Positions 45,525 through 57,548 are shown, counted from the stretch's first letter. The stretch: 60,000 nt of DNA from Cristatella mucedo (GCA_009760855.2 WPIO01000019.1:1721001-1781000), one strand, 5' to 3'. Translations and numbers: made by a program. Notes: generated by a model from the letters alone, not told the origin.

Positions 45525-48500
45525 AATGCATCTCCGTCTGTAACTCCACAAAGCCACAACATCTTAGTGGGTGTTACGCAGGAGAGTTTTCTATAGCGAA
45601 CTCCAAGCCTAAATTATGTATACATTCGGTTACTAACAGACTTCATTTCACGCGCAACAAAGAGGAATTAAGAAGCATAGCCGAGTCAGGGGGCAGTTGA
45701 GGTAGAGAGTAGCTTGGGCGTAGCGGATCGGGACGTCTGGAAAGGATATGCCACAGCTGGCGATACGAAACTAGATGTCGTTTCGTAAGAATTGTAGAAG
45801 TAAGTTCCACAGTCTAGGGCCCACAGAGCAAAGGTTTCTGTCGCCAACGGTCTTTAAGCGAAGGAACGGAATAGTTAATTTATTGTCCAAAGAGGACTTG
45901 GAGGCATTAAGAGGCTGAAACTGGTGCCGAAGTTCAGCTAGGTATGAAAGAGCCAAGGCGTGACGGTCCTTGTAGATCAGCGTAAGAACTTTACTCTTAT
46001 TCGTTGATCAACCGGCAGTCATCAAAGCTCCTTTAGCAAAGGAGACACATAGTCAAACCTCTGGGATTTTTTTTACTAGCCTTATAGCCATATTTATCAT
46101 CATATGCAGTAGCCTAGTAGTTTTTTCTATAGCTCTGCCAAAACGAAATGGCAATGATCTTTCCAAGACAGAACCAGGGAACTAGTTATATTGTTTGCAA
46201 GCCACCTCAGTAGACAGTCTGAAATCTTAGATAGGGATCGGGCGTCGTGATGGCTAGCTGTGGAGGCTGTATTCCTAATGAAACTTTCAAAATGTAGGCA
46301 GTTGTCACAGATGACACCTAAATTCCGAGCGCATGGTGACGGTCGAACCACTGCTCCACTTATTAGCAGAGCAAAGTCTTCTAGTTCAGAAACTTGCTCG
46401 CGGTGTCCTACGAGTAGCAGTAGAGTTTTGTTGGTGTTCAGATTCAGGAAATTTTCCGACATCCAGGATCGAATGTCTGCAAGAATAGCATTCGATTTAT
46501 CAGGCGTTGAAGCCAATTCCGACGGTTTAAACGACAAATACAAACATGTTTCATCTGCATAAATATGATAGCTAATTCCACGGGGCCAAATTTATTTCCC
46601 CAGAGGTTCAATATAAATGAAGACACAGCTAAGGACAAAGAACGAACCCTTGTGGGGTTCTACAGGTGACTGGTCGTGTGTAGATGAGACCTGACCCCCA
46701 GCCTTACACAGCACGGATTGAACACGACCAGATAAGTACAATTTGGACCACGCCAGTGCCTCGCCTGCCAGAGCGATCGCTGTTCTCAATCGTACAATTG
46801 GGGGCATCGCGATCAATAGTATCGAAGGCAGCGACAGATCCAGAAGGGCTAGGGCACGTGACACTGCCGTCATCGTTGCTGCATAGGATGCCGGATGTTA
46901 CGCGTTGGAGAGCAGCTTCGGTGGTGTGGTGGTGTCGCTTGGCTCCTGACCAAACTTTTTTGATAGGCAGCTCATTCTTTTCAGTGCATCCTACAAGCTG
47001 CTCAGCGAAAATCCTTTCAAGAATGTCTGACCGAAAAGGCAGAAGGAGGAAAACTGGGCGATAGTTTCCTGAGAGCCCTGAATATAACGCAGGCTAAATA
47101 AGTATCGGTCTCACAGTGGCCAATATGAAGGACTTGGATGCCACTCTGCTATCCAGTGAAGCACTGACAAGCTCAGTTATGGCGGCAGCACTAAGTCTGC
47201 CTGCCTGTGAACCTGTCCACCGAGAGGACGGTACAGGGTCTTCGGGAGACAAGACCTTTTTCCTAGATTTCATTAAGGTAACAGCATCGCCTACAGAAAC
47301 CTCGGGATCTCTTAATAGTGGTCAACGGTTCCCATTAAATAATTGCTTTATTCGGAGGGGCTTTAAAGAGGCACAAATGTATAAAAAAAAATTCCAATGA
47401 AGAAAGCCAAAATTTTGTCGGCCGAGCCATTCAAATTTGGAGAGTGCGACCGCTCAGAGTTGGCACGCCAATTATTCACCGTCTTATAAATCTGTTTTAG
47501 GTCCAACTGACAATAATTCAGCTTTCGAATAAGAAACGTAGCCCTAGCTTTACTAAGCTACCGGGTGTAAACTCGGAGGAAGTCTTTGAAATAGGCTAGA
47601 GCGTCAATAGACCCAGGCTTCTTAATGCGGCGTTCAAGCCTTCGCTTAACACCACGCATCTTTTGAAGTTTTTTGGATAACTGAAAGGAATCTCCATGTT
47701 TGGAAAAAAGGACACAATTTACGGGAGAATGCTCTTCAAGTGCACTCTTAAATTCATGTGCATTGTATCGGTGAGGGTATCGGAACTGTTTGATGAGTCT
47801 GGGTGCAGACTAAGAAAACCTGCCTTACAGACAGAATTCAAAAATCTCTCCAAGTTGCCTCGTTGGACGTACAGCGGAACAGGAACAGTAAAAGAGACAG
47901 AGCAATGATCCGGGATGGTCGGCGGGCTCACAACAAGGTCACGGGCAGCCATCCTTAGTGATAACGAAATCCAAGGTATGGCCACTGACGCGAGTGGTAT
48001 GATTAGCGTGTTGGACCTGACCAAAGTTCTCTAGATAGTCAAGAAATGAGCGGACCTGGCTGTTGCTAGGATTGCCAACATGAATACTTAAGTCCCCTGC
48101 GATAAATAACGGCGGCACACGAATGTTTTAGTGAGGAACTGCGAAAAGTCCCGCATAAACAAGGTTATACAATCAGAAAGAGATAGGTAGATCACAACTG
48201 TGAGAGGCGTGGTCTTTGAAGAGGATCTAATAGCAACTGATTCAAACCATGGCAACCATGCAACAAGCGCCAGGTCTGATAGCCAAACGATTCAAGAACA
48301 ACGACAGCAACCCCACCACCCACCTTGTCAGACCTCGTGGACGATTGAAATCCGCGTGGGGATACGTCTCAGATACACAGTCACCAGAGGATGGCGTCGT
48401 CCGCGTCTCGATCAGCAGGGATGCATCTATCTGCTCCTGGACAACCTGATCAAAACACTTTGTTCAAGCAAGCTGAAGGCTGGGTGCGTTTGCGTGCCTT

Positions 48501-48650
48501 TTGGCTACGGCTAGTCTCAGACAAATGCGAATGGAATGGCGCGAGATCGCAGCCACGGGAATCGCCAGCACCGAATCTGTGCACGCAGCTGATAAAAGCT
48601 GCTTCTCATGTTCAACACTCATGTGAATAAAGGCAGTCAATGACTGACAC
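45525..48650 (-). pseudogene. LINE-B main copy: endonuclease and reverse transcriptase, degraded
   Basis: A second non-LTR retrotransposon of the CR1/L2 type. From right to left: an APE endonuclease with FIAGDLSIHVGNPSNSQV and HANHTTRVSGHTLDFVIT near 47950-48120, with a GGGVAVVV-like segment near 48300; reverse-transcriptase fingers and palm at about 46600-47700 (SPVEPHKGSF where GVPQGS is usual); thumb with NFLNLNTNKTLLLLVG and RNLGVICDNCLHFESF at 46127-46543; C-terminal part ending LRLKTVGDRNLCSVGPRLW near 45830; 3' UTR with the end tctccgtctgtaactccac at about 45530. Many stops and frameshifts. The 5' limit is uncertain. Confidence 0.82.
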
Positions 48651-48659
48651 ATAATTAAA

Positions 48660-50035
48660 TGTGGTCAATACCGTTTTGGAGCTCCACATTCACTTGTACC
48701 TTCTACAAGTTAATCGACACTTGGCTGGCAAAAAATTGGTCTTGATTACACTACATTTTTTGCCAGGATGGTTAGTCGCCGTATGTTCGCCTTTAGAGAC
48801 TGTGCTCTCAGAGGAAGGTAACGGGTTATGTAATAATTATCGAATCGCGGCCAGAATCCACGACCGAAACATACCTGCTTCCAAAGGTGCGCGAAATAAC
48901 TCTATGGTCAGTGGCATATTTGTATGTCTTGGCAGAAACCTTCCAACCACAAAATTGCGTAGAATTTTCATAATAGTTGCTAGGAAGTGAATGGCTTATG
49001 AACATGAATTTCAGGCTGTGAGCAGAGAGATAATCAATGCAATTGCCCATTAGGCGATCGGGGATACAAGAAAATCCCTTCGACGGGACGACTCTGACTT
49101 GTTAGGTTTCAAACATCGTCACATTCTCCACCGGTCTGCCGCTCCTTCCTGGTTGACGCCGGCGGGGGGGGGGGTGGCTAGGGTCCGCTGCCCCCACCCA
49201 ACTCAGTAAGCATTGGCGTCTCCGCGGTAAGACCTACAATGCAGAGTGACCCACGGCTGGTTACTTTGTGGTTTATGTCAACATTAGCCGATGCCCTCTA
49301 ACTTAAGCCTGCTCATCTTGGTTCCAAAAAAAGCCCGCTGTCTCGCTTGTTAAGCTAGTGCCGCAGTCACGTGGCCCTTGCCCAATTCCCATCCATCCCA
49401 TATTCGCGAAACTTGGCGCTCGCATTCGTTGTTAATGGATTCGCCATACTTGCTGCAGGGCTGCCGAGCCTACTCAGCAGCATCTCTCTACGTGCTGCAT
49501 TCCATCGCCCAGCGTCTACCGCGAATACGCGCGTCTCCCCTCCTTCCTGTTACCTATTTGTATAGACTGCTAGAATCGCGTGGCTTATACGCTTGGTTAA
49601 TTGCTCCAATTAGAAAAGAAGTCGTTGGAACGCTATTACTGCGAAATCCAAGTGCAATCTCTCATTCGAACGCTCTCTGGGGGCGCGTTTTAATTGACAA
49701 ATTTTGCCAGCTATCTGGGATGGTGTCGCGTGAAAGCAGCATAGAGTAGATCTAAACAGAGGAGACCTATATTTAGTTGTGTTTTACCTTGTACCGATGC
49801 AGAGATGATTTTGGGAAAATAGCTTTTGTTAGGAAGGTAGGAAATGGCCCTCCACAATGCACCTTCCGGTGATTTCTAACCTCCGACGGCTGTCTTTATT
49901 ACCCACCGCCACATTATCCGATTCTTATACGATGAGCTCACAGTGTCTAATAAATGAGTACTCTCGTGGAACGCTTCGATGATACTGCAGGTCGAATCGC
50001 CTGCTCACGATGAGGAGGTAATGAGAAGGCCACTG
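48660..50035. other. Unassigned stretch, possibly LINE endonuclease remnants
   Basis: 48790-49090 resembles, in block order only, the complement of a LINE endonuclease region. A G run lies at about 49163-49174. A 123-codon plus-strand frame at 49378-49749 was not recognised. Confidence 0.35.
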
Positions 50036-50039
50036 AGTA

Positions 50040-50205
50040 ATGGTAATAACAACAACAATAATAATAATACACTTACTTATTATTATTATACAATTGCACA
50101 TTATAACGCATATTAGAATGCATATATTATTATTATTATTAAATTACTTGATAAAGTGCCCTCAGAGAACTCAAATTCTTTCTAGGTGCTTTGCATTTGC
50201 TGATG
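50040..50205 (-). mobile_element. LINE-A 3'-end fragment within nested ATT-rich tails
   Basis: Two (aat/att)n stretches (about 50045-50095 and 50123-50145) are followed by ttgataaagtgccctcagag and ctttctaggtgctttgcatt, the complement of the LINE-A end. The extra ATT stretch suggests another insertion into the tail. Confidence 0.65.
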
Positions 50206-50419
50206 GAAGTCTTCAGCCCTGTAACCTCCTAGGTTAATACAAATTTGAGGGATACGGCATTCAGCCACTGTCAAATGCAGAATGGTACTAGCCCGTCGGC
50301 AGCGGTGGTGGCGGCGAGCAGTGCTGAAGCGTTGGTGTTCTGTATCAGCAAGATTATGAGAGATATTATTCGTGGTTCGTGAAACTTAATTACTAGGAAC
50401 CGCTATGTAACAATCTTTG

Positions 50420-51100
50420 CTTAAGTGGCATACAAACTGAAGTGCCCTAGCATTCGGGCCAGGCGAGAGCCACAGCGTCGCCCCACTCCCGAGGCCTGGC
50501 TGCTCAGCGCTGCTCCCCGCTCAGCGTGCCTGGCGCTGGGCACGGCTATAACACTCTTCGCGCAGCTGTCGAATCGACGGCTCTACGGTACGGATACCTC
50601 GCACTTGTAGTTAAGTATGGGATATCTTTGTTGCGTGTCTTCATTGCGGCCGTGTTCCGCTGCCGTCAGGATACGGGCGTGTGTTGGCGCTCCACCTACA
50701 TGTCGCCGCTCGCCCGGTCGCCGCGATTCTTTCCTACGAAAGAGGGCGGAGAGGGGAGCGGGCTCGTTGCAACAGGGCGAGGCCCTCGGTCTAAGCTGAG
50801 CACTCGCACTTCGCTTCTCAGAGAGTTAGTTTGAGTCCTGAAGGAGACTACCGTTTGTTACCTTCTGCAAGCTGGGTGATAGCCGCTCTTCTGCCACTAC
50901 ATAAATGAGGCTGTTTGATCATTCGACCTTGGCCGTGAAACAATTTTGTTTTACATTAGATTTTATTCATTAGCACCAGAAAGGCATTCAAAAATAGCAC
51001 CGCTAAAGAGAGTAGAAATCTGTCCGCTGACGGACAAGCTCGATGTGCTCTTAGCCCGATGACTCGTCGATGGGCTCTTAGCCCGCTAGTGAGGTGCACA
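50420..51100. other. GC-rich unassigned block
   Basis: 50440-50830 is GC- and CpG-richer than its surroundings, with overlapping open frames of 60-102 codons on the plus strand. It could be a promoter or first exon, or an old GC-rich repeat. Nothing specific is recognised. Confidence 0.35.
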
Positions 51101-51104
51101 TACT

Positions 51105-51200
51105 TTAAAATAATAATAAATATACTACTAATAAGTTAATAATGTAACTTTTGTATAGTATCTTAAGAGAAGCAAATATCTCTATCCAGGCGCTGTAAGT
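51105..51200 (-). mobile_element. 3' fragment of SINE-1 or a LINE-A relative
   Basis: On the minus strand this reads CAGCGCCTGGATAGAGATAT and then CTCTTAAGATACTATAC, with an A/T-rich trinucleotide tail. Only the shared 3' end is present, so SINE-1 and LINE-A cannot be told apart. Confidence 0.45.
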
Positions 51201-51321
51201 AATCGTGGATTTATGGCTCATTGCGGGTTTATGGTTTTATCGGTCCGTGGTTTGAGGAGTTGATGTTTTATGGGGATGAGTCACGGCCTGCAAAATATGT
51301 CTATGAATTTTTTGTTAGATT

Positions 51322-51555
51322 AAAATAATAATAATAATAACCACTTGATAAAGCACCCTCAGAGAACTCAATCTCTTTCTAGGCGCCTTGCATTTGCTGC
51401 AAAGGAACCATAATTGAATGGTTAGTAGTAGCATGCTAAATAAACAACAGGAATAACACGGTTAGGGGTGACATGCACAGGGTCAGCATGAAAGTTTGGT
51501 TAGTGGCAGCATGCACAGTGTCAGCACGCATAAGTACATCAAAGACGAATCGAGG
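51322..51555 (-). mobile_element. LINE-A 3'-end copy
   Basis: (aat)n tail, hairpin (aaagcaccct...aggcgccttg), and a good 3' UTR match (acacggttaggggtgacatg, agcatgcacagtgtcagcac), truncated at about 51555. Confidence 0.85.
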
Positions 51556-51996
51556 AAGATTATAGTGGATCGCCTTATTCGACCTGGCCGTTGCAGTCAA
51601 TTGCAGTTCTTTACACGAAAGCACCTGTGACCATTCTCGTGAAATTTGTATGCGTACGCTTTTCCTAGAGTGCATTGTGCACACAAAAATATAGCTTACG
51701 GCATGTGATTTAATTCGCTTGGTGGTGGATTGCAATGGATTGTGGTGGACGGCAATATTTGCCTGAGCCTCTGGGGGGTGGAGGAGGGCACAGATTTACT
51801 GTGCTGACAAATTTACTTCGCTGCTGTCAGCAGACTTCTGTCATAGTACACCCAACCATTTCTAACTACTACTCTTGGAAAGTCGCTAGCTTGCTAGGAG
51901 GTGTGGGGCGTCTAGCTACGTCCTGCTGGCCTGCTGGCATTTCCCTTTGCATATACTAACTGGAGCGAATGCTTTCGTGCATTTAAGACTCTAGAG

Positions 51997-52306
51997 CTCT
52001 GGTTCACAACCTTTCTAATACCTTGACCCTTTGATACAGTTCCTCGTGTTGTGGCCAGCCCCGATTATAAAATTTATTTTTGTTCTACTTCATAACTTTC
52101 ATTTTGCTACTATAAATCTTGATGTGAATATCTGATGTGCAGGATATATTTTAATTGTTACAAATTGAACTTAATTAAAGCATGGCGATCATTCACAAAA
52201 ACCATACGCACAAACAATACGTGTTTACCGATGGTCTTAGGCTACTTCTGTGAAAAGGTCGTTCGGACCCCCAAAGGGATCGCGACCCACAGGTTGAGAA
52301 CCGCTC
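51997..52306 (-). mobile_element. SPIN-like hAT non-autonomous transposon
   Basis: Both ends and the subterminal parts match what I know of SPIN ('Space Invaders') elements. Read on the minus strand: GGTTCTCAACCTGTGGGTCG, then a CCCTTTGGGGGTC block, CCTAAGACCATCGG, an inner GTTATGAAGTAG, CACAACACGAGGAACTGTAT and AGGTTGTGAACCAGAG. Imperfect terminal inverted repeats (tggttcacaacct / cggttctcaacct) bound it. The 8-bp flanks are ctctagag (51989-51996) and ctctatag (52307-52314): a target duplication with one mismatch and a central TA, as expected for the Buster-type hAT group. No transposase is encoded; at 310 bp it depends on a partner elsewhere. Confidence 0.85.
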
Positions 52307-52699
52307 CTCTATAGGACTACACGCCTTCATAACGGAGGCATAAAAACAACGACTTTTTCCACGCATCGCATCCTGTCAAACAATTTCACATACAGCAACT
52401 AAAGAGTTGCACGGAAAGTACCCGATGGAATCTCACAAAGAATTGCAATCGTCACAAGATTTAGATCCGCCTAAAAATAATGATTACGACTTTTGAAAAG
52501 GACTTCGGAGACAAAAGAAAAGCTAGCAAGTTTAGCATACTTGATGATAATTTATCACTATCATTTAGAAGCAAAGTCTTTCTCAAATTATATCAAATTC
52601 AAATAAGCAGGATTGCGATGGCTTGAGGTTATATGGAACTGTGTGATCGTGCTGTAATCCTCTGGTCGTTACAGAAAATGTCTGTCGGCAGGTGAAGCT

Positions 52700-54085
52700 G
52701 ATAAATGAAGCGTTAAATTGAGAAAGAAATTGGCCGACATCCAGGATCGAATGCCTGAGGGCAAACATTCAGCTTATCAGTAACCGCAGCAGAATCCGAC
52801 AGTTTAAACGTCATATCTAGCGGAGTATTGTCAGCACCGAAGTTTAGCCAATCCCATGGACCCCAATCACTTTCCCAAGAGGTTCAAGACAAATAGAGAG
52901 CTGCAAAGGATCGAGGACGGACCGTTGTGGGACTCCACAGTTGATTAGTCTGGTGAAAGAGACCTGAACCGCACACGACACGGATTAAAAATGACCAGAC
53001 AAGTACGATTCAAACCACACCAGTGCCTCATCTGCCTGACCGATCCCTGTTTTCATTCGTAAGTAGGATAACGTGCTCAATATTTTCGAAGGCAGCTGAT
53101 AGATCTAGCAGGGCTGGGGCAATGACATTCCCGCCATCGTTGCTGCATAGGATGTCATTCATTACACTGAGGAGAACAGTTTCAGCGGAGTGGAGTGGTG
53201 TTGGTTGAATTCCACCTGAAGTTTATCCGATAATTTATTATTTTCAACGTGTGAAACAAGCTGCTTAGCGACACTTACTTCAAGAATCTTTGATAAAAAA
53301 TGCAGAATTGTAACTGAGTTATAGTTTGTTAGGACGTCGTCATCCAATCCAGGCTTTTAAAGTATCGGTCTAACGATGGCCGATTTGAAGGACTTGGGTA
53401 CTGCCCATTTTTCAGAAAAGCATTACAAATCTCAGTTATGGCTGGGCTCTCTGTCAGTGAAGACGGCAGAGAGGATGGTATAAGGTCTTTAGGATATGAA
53501 CTCTTTTTAATAGACTTTATTAATGTAGCCAAATCATATGCCGAAACCTTCAAAAATCTCCTAAAGAAATTCCCAGGTTGGGACTCGACAATCGCTTCAG
53601 TTAAAGGGGGCTTTATATATATACACAAATGTGTGCAATGTTATCAGTGAAGACCGCTGAAACTTGACTGTCGAGCTCTTAATAGCTGGGGAATGAGACC
53701 ACTAGAATTGGCGAGCTAATTGTTCACCGTCTAATAGATCTGCTTTTGATCTGACTGGCAGGTCATTCGTTTTCCAGTAAAAAAAGAAGCCCTGGCTTTG
53801 CTGAGCTTTCGAGTTTAGACTCGGAACAAGTGTTTGAAATTGGCTAGATCGTCGTCCGACCCAGACTTAATAAAGCGGAGTTCAAGCCTTCGCTTAACAT
53901 GGCGCATCTTTTGAAGTTTTTTGGTAAATTGAAAGGAATCTCTACGACTCTGCACACAGAAAAAATTTACGGGAGCATGCTCGTCAAGGACACTCCAAGG
54001 ATTCATGTTCACTGCATCAGTAAGGATTTCGCGGCTGTCGTTCAAGCCTGGGTGTAAATCCAGAAGACCTACCTCGCTGACATCT
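52700..54085 (-). pseudogene. LINE-B internal fragment: reverse-transcriptase fingers and palm
   Basis: It is collinear with about 46440-47760. Protein pieces on the minus strand include YNSVTILHFLSKILEVSVAK, QLVSHVENNKLSDKLQ, STPLKLFSS, KVSAYDLATLIKSIKKSSYP and KDLIPSSLPS. It is flanked on the right by a LINE-A fragment at 54115. It lacks the 3' end. Confidence 0.82.
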
Positions 54086-54114
54086 TTGAAAATTTTTAAA
54101 AAGCAAGCTCAAAT

Positions 54115-54344
54115 TTAAGCGATTCTATGTAGCTGAAAGTAGGCTGACTTTACCGTGAAGCTTCCTTTGGAACAGGGCACCTAGGTTTCGTGAAGATTTA
54201 ACAAGAGATATGCTAGCAGATCATATTGTGACCGATAACCTTTCCAATTTCTGAGTGGTTTTCCTATAACTAGTAATTTGGTCTATCGTAATTTAATTCG
54301 AGAAAATTTGCTGCCATCAATGTGTGGATGTCAGAAACACATTC

Positions 54345-54395
<51 letters not shown>

Positions 54396-54700
54396 GTCGT
54401 GCTGGGGGCTTGGGAGAGATCAACGAAAATGTACAACAGAGTCTCGTACGTGTCACCGCGATCTGGATTGTTCAAGGTCATTGAAAGCTATACGCAGAGC
54501 CGTTTCCTTTGACTGGGTTGCTCTAAATTCCGAATGGAACTTGCTAATGCGAACTGATGAATTGATGCCATTGTTTATTAGCTGGGCAGCTAATGATTAA
54601 ATGCCTTGGATACAGAGAGAAGAAGGCAAACTGGGCGAAATTACTTAATTTCTCAAGATCTAGGGGAGGCTTTTTAAAGAGTGGCTTCTAAATTGCTTTT
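54115..54700 (-). pseudogene. LINE-A internal fragment (thumb to palm) with (GA)n expansion
   Basis: The complement of the LINE-A thumb: gctgaaagtaggctgacttt, gatatgctagcagatcat, cctttccaatttctgag, ctgccatcaatgtgtggatg. A (GA)n run at 54350-54391 replaces the agtgagtttagagaatt stretch of copy 1. The sequence then continues with gggagagatcaacgaaaatg. It directly follows the end of a LINE-B piece at about 54085. Confidence 0.8.
54350..54391. repeat. (GA)n inside a LINE-A fragment
   Basis: About 20 GA units. LINE-A copies without the expansion have agtgagtttagagaattt here. Confidence 0.95.
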
Positions 54701-54844
54701 TTTCAGATGAGAAAGGACTTAAACGGTAAGCAGGGACCAATACCTGCATATAATATTGCTTACAGCAGGCAGCAGTGGGTCTATGTCCGGCACAAGTCTA
54801 CGATCAAAGTCGGCTCTGCCAGCATATCTCCAGGTGCATCTGCA

Positions 54845-55201
54845 CCTCTCATCTCCCACAGCCTGGAACTCCCTCCCGACCCGCGTCAGAATATCCCCTG
54901 ACCTGACCACATTTAAAAAGAAACTAAAAATGCATCTATTTATCACAGAATTTAGTGGGTCCTTGTGATTTATGCTTCATGTGCTTATGCATGCTGACAC
55001 TGTGCATGCTGCCACTAACCACATTTGCATGCTGACCCTGTGCATGTCACCCCTAACCATGTTATTCATTTTGTTTGTTTATCAAGCATGCTATTACTCA
55101 CCGTTCAAATGCATTTCCTTTGCAGCAAATGTAAAGCGCCCAGAGAGAGACTGAGTTCTCTGAGGGCGCTTTATCAAGTGCATTATCATTATTATTATTA
55201 T
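54845..55201 (+). mobile_element. LINE-A 3'-end copy
   Basis: It starts within the last ORF part (PTAWNSLPTRVRISPDLT, KKLKMHLFITEFSGSL), followed by the 3' UTR, a well-preserved hairpin (aaagcgcccagagagag...gggcgctttatc) and an (att)n tail. Confidence 0.88.
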
Positions 55202-55202
55202 T

Positions 55203-56019
55203 GCACAAAATCTAGGTGTCATGTTCCAAAGTGACCTTATGTTAGACGACCACGTCAGCTCCACAATCAAGTCTGCCTACTTTCAGCTACACAGCATTGC
55301 TAAAACTCGGGCTTGTTTAGATAAGGATACCACGTTTAAGTTGGTCCATGCATTCGTTACATCTCGTCTTGACTTCTGTAACTCACTGCTTGATGAACTA
55401 CCGGCATGTGCAATCAGGCGCTTACAGCTGGTGAAAAACTCTGCATGTCTGTCCTGAGCATCGAAGTTGCCACATCACCCAACTTCTCGCCGACCCGAAC
55501 TAGCTAACAGTCAAGCAACGCATCGACTTCAAGGTTCTACCACTCACTTTTAGGTCACTTCATTCTTTGGCTCCAGCCTACCTATCAGATCTACTCTCCC
55601 ACCAGGCTAAGCATAGTACCACTAGCTTTTCGAAATCTAATTGTTTACCTAGACCTCGTACAGAACTCAAATCCTTTGGGGACCGTGCCTTTAGTTCGTA
55701 TGCTCCCAAAGCCTCGAACTCACTCCCGACTTGCGTCACGACATTCTCTGACTTTACCACATTAAAAAACTAAAACCGCACCTATTTATCACAGCAATTA
55801 GTGGATCCACGCGATTCGTCCTTTATGTGCTTATGCGTGCTGACACTGTGCATGCTGTCACTAACATTCTTGCATGCTGACCCTGTGCATGTCAACCCTA
55901 ACCCTGTTATTCTTGTTGTTTATTGAGCATGCTACACTAACCATTCGATCGTGTTTCCTTTGCAGCAAACGTAAAGCGCCTAGAAAGAGATTGAGTTCTC
56001 TGAGGGCGCTTTATCAAGT

Positions 56020-56059
<40 letters not shown>

Positions 56060-56060
56060 G
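55203..56060 (+). pseudogene. LINE-A copy, 5'-truncated, inserted at the tail of the previous copy
   Basis: It begins directly after the ATT tail of the 54.8-55.2 kb copy. It encodes most of the C-terminal domain: QNLGVMFQSDLMLDDHVSST, YFQLHSIAKTRACLDKDTT, FVTSRLDFCNSLLDELPACA, then (frameshifted) RSLHSLAPAYLSDLLSHQ-like and FGDRAFSSYAPKASNSLPT. The 3' UTR, hairpin and a long (att)n tail at about 56020-56060 are intact. Among the better preserved copies. Confidence 0.88.
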
Positions 56061-56145
56061 TATCTCATAAGGAGAACTTCTGGCTCAGGATCTAGAGGCC
56101 TAGTGGTCTTTTTAGCCTGAGAGAGAAACAGACTAAATATATACA

Positions 56146-56313
56146 ATAAATAATTCATTTGTTTAGCGCCGCCAAAAAGAGAACTTAATCTCTATTCAAG
56201 CCTTCTCAGATACCAAGGGGCTCGAGCTCTCGACCTCGGTCATCAAATACATTCACCTTTACCTGGGTCATTAAAGGCGAGCACTTTAACCACGGGGTCA
56301 AACCAGCGTGGCA
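56146..56313 (-). mobile_element. SINE-1 copy
   Basis: Minus strand head TTTGACCCCGTGGTTAAAG, then a block containing gtcatcaaatacattcacc (also seen in the 3.2 kb copy), the B-box region and the 3' end AGAGATTAAGTTCTCT. The stem GGCGCT is degraded (gcgccgcc). Confidence 0.75.
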
Positions 56314-56740
56314 ACTAAGCGACGAGTTCTAAAGAGACAGGCGTGAAGGAGGTGAGGGGAGAAGGTGAGAGGAAGAAAAGATGAAAGGAAGTGATTCCGA
56401 TGAGAGGAAGTGAATCAGATGAGAGAAGAAGAGCATGGTTGCAGTCCTGCTAGAATGGCAGCGGACGAGGACGGAATCTCGAATCCGTTCACTCGCACCA
56501 AGAATTTTGCGAAGCATTCCACAAATCACCATTTGGATACTTTTCAGCCTAATTACTCAGGATTGGTTAAGAAGGTGGTCAACGCTGTGAATTACCATTT
56601 TCGCGTCATTGATCTGTGACTTCGCCACTTCTCCATACAGCTAGCACTTTGCGTCATGTAAAACGGATTCATACAGCATACCATAATCTTCAATTGCCAC
56701 GTGGTGGGCAGGGATTTTCACTTTTTTGTGACCATCTCAA

Positions 56741-56759
56741 GCCTACGTCAGACGTAGGC
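56741..56759. repeat. 19-bp perfect palindrome
   Basis: gcctacgtcagacgtaggc: nine-base arms around a single A. It lies outside the recognised transposons, just left of the LINE remnant at 56760. Function unknown. Confidence 0.8.
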
Positions 56760-57530
56760 CAAATGGTGCCTCAGTGAGAGCGGACCTGCCGTTTAGTCAG
56801 AGGTGAAAACCCAACAACAATGTTGGCTAACATCGAGTTATAGTATAGCATAAAGGAGAGAAAACCGTCGAGAGGGACAAGCACAATGCCAGACGGAGCA
56901 AGTTTGCAGCAGATAGCCTCAAGAGTCGAAAGAGAACCACTTTCAGGTAGAGTTAAATCTACATAGGATTAGATGTGACGAAAGGGTTGACAGTAGGGGC
57001 TGATAGTTAAAAATCCCGGCAGAAATTCGATCGAAAGTTTGTCTTTTTGCACGTATAGTGGCTAAAACATGAGTGCGGAATCAAAGGGATTCATATTGAA
57101 AAAATATTTTAGTGCTCAGTTCATCATGTGGGTCATGAAAGCGAATTCTGCAGAAAAAGCAACTCTCGCTGTAAAGAACAGAGAGATAGTCAGAAAAGTT
57201 GGAGATGAAGCTTGGATTGCTGCCAGGTAGGGATGACTCATCGCCAACATCGGCAACTTAACGCTAGTTGGACAGATAGCGAAAAATTTAAAAGCGCTTA
57301 GCAGGAACCGAGGACGGCTTGAAATTAAAAGAGGTTTGGGAAACCAAGGCTAATCCATCGCCAGTTATGAGTGATTTCTGAGTATTAAAACAGGCAAAAC
57401 CTTCGAGGGAAGCTTCGGTAATAGCCGAAAAGTTCGTAGACTCCGATAGATCTAGGTAACAGCAAAAATGTCAAACGTCGTCAAATGTCAATCTGCCAAC
57501 CACGCTTGTTGCACAAAGAGCGCTTGACGG
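56760..57530 (-). pseudogene. LINE endonuclease-domain remnant
   Basis: The order of blocks parallels the endonuclease part of LINE-A and LINE-B on the minus strand. Features matched are cagaggtgaaaacccaacaa, a segment with aactttcgatcgaatttctg in complement, and the TETWL-to-FACF region near 57390-57440. No open frame remains. Confidence 0.45.
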
Positions 57531-57548
57531 CAGACACCTGTCGTCCCC

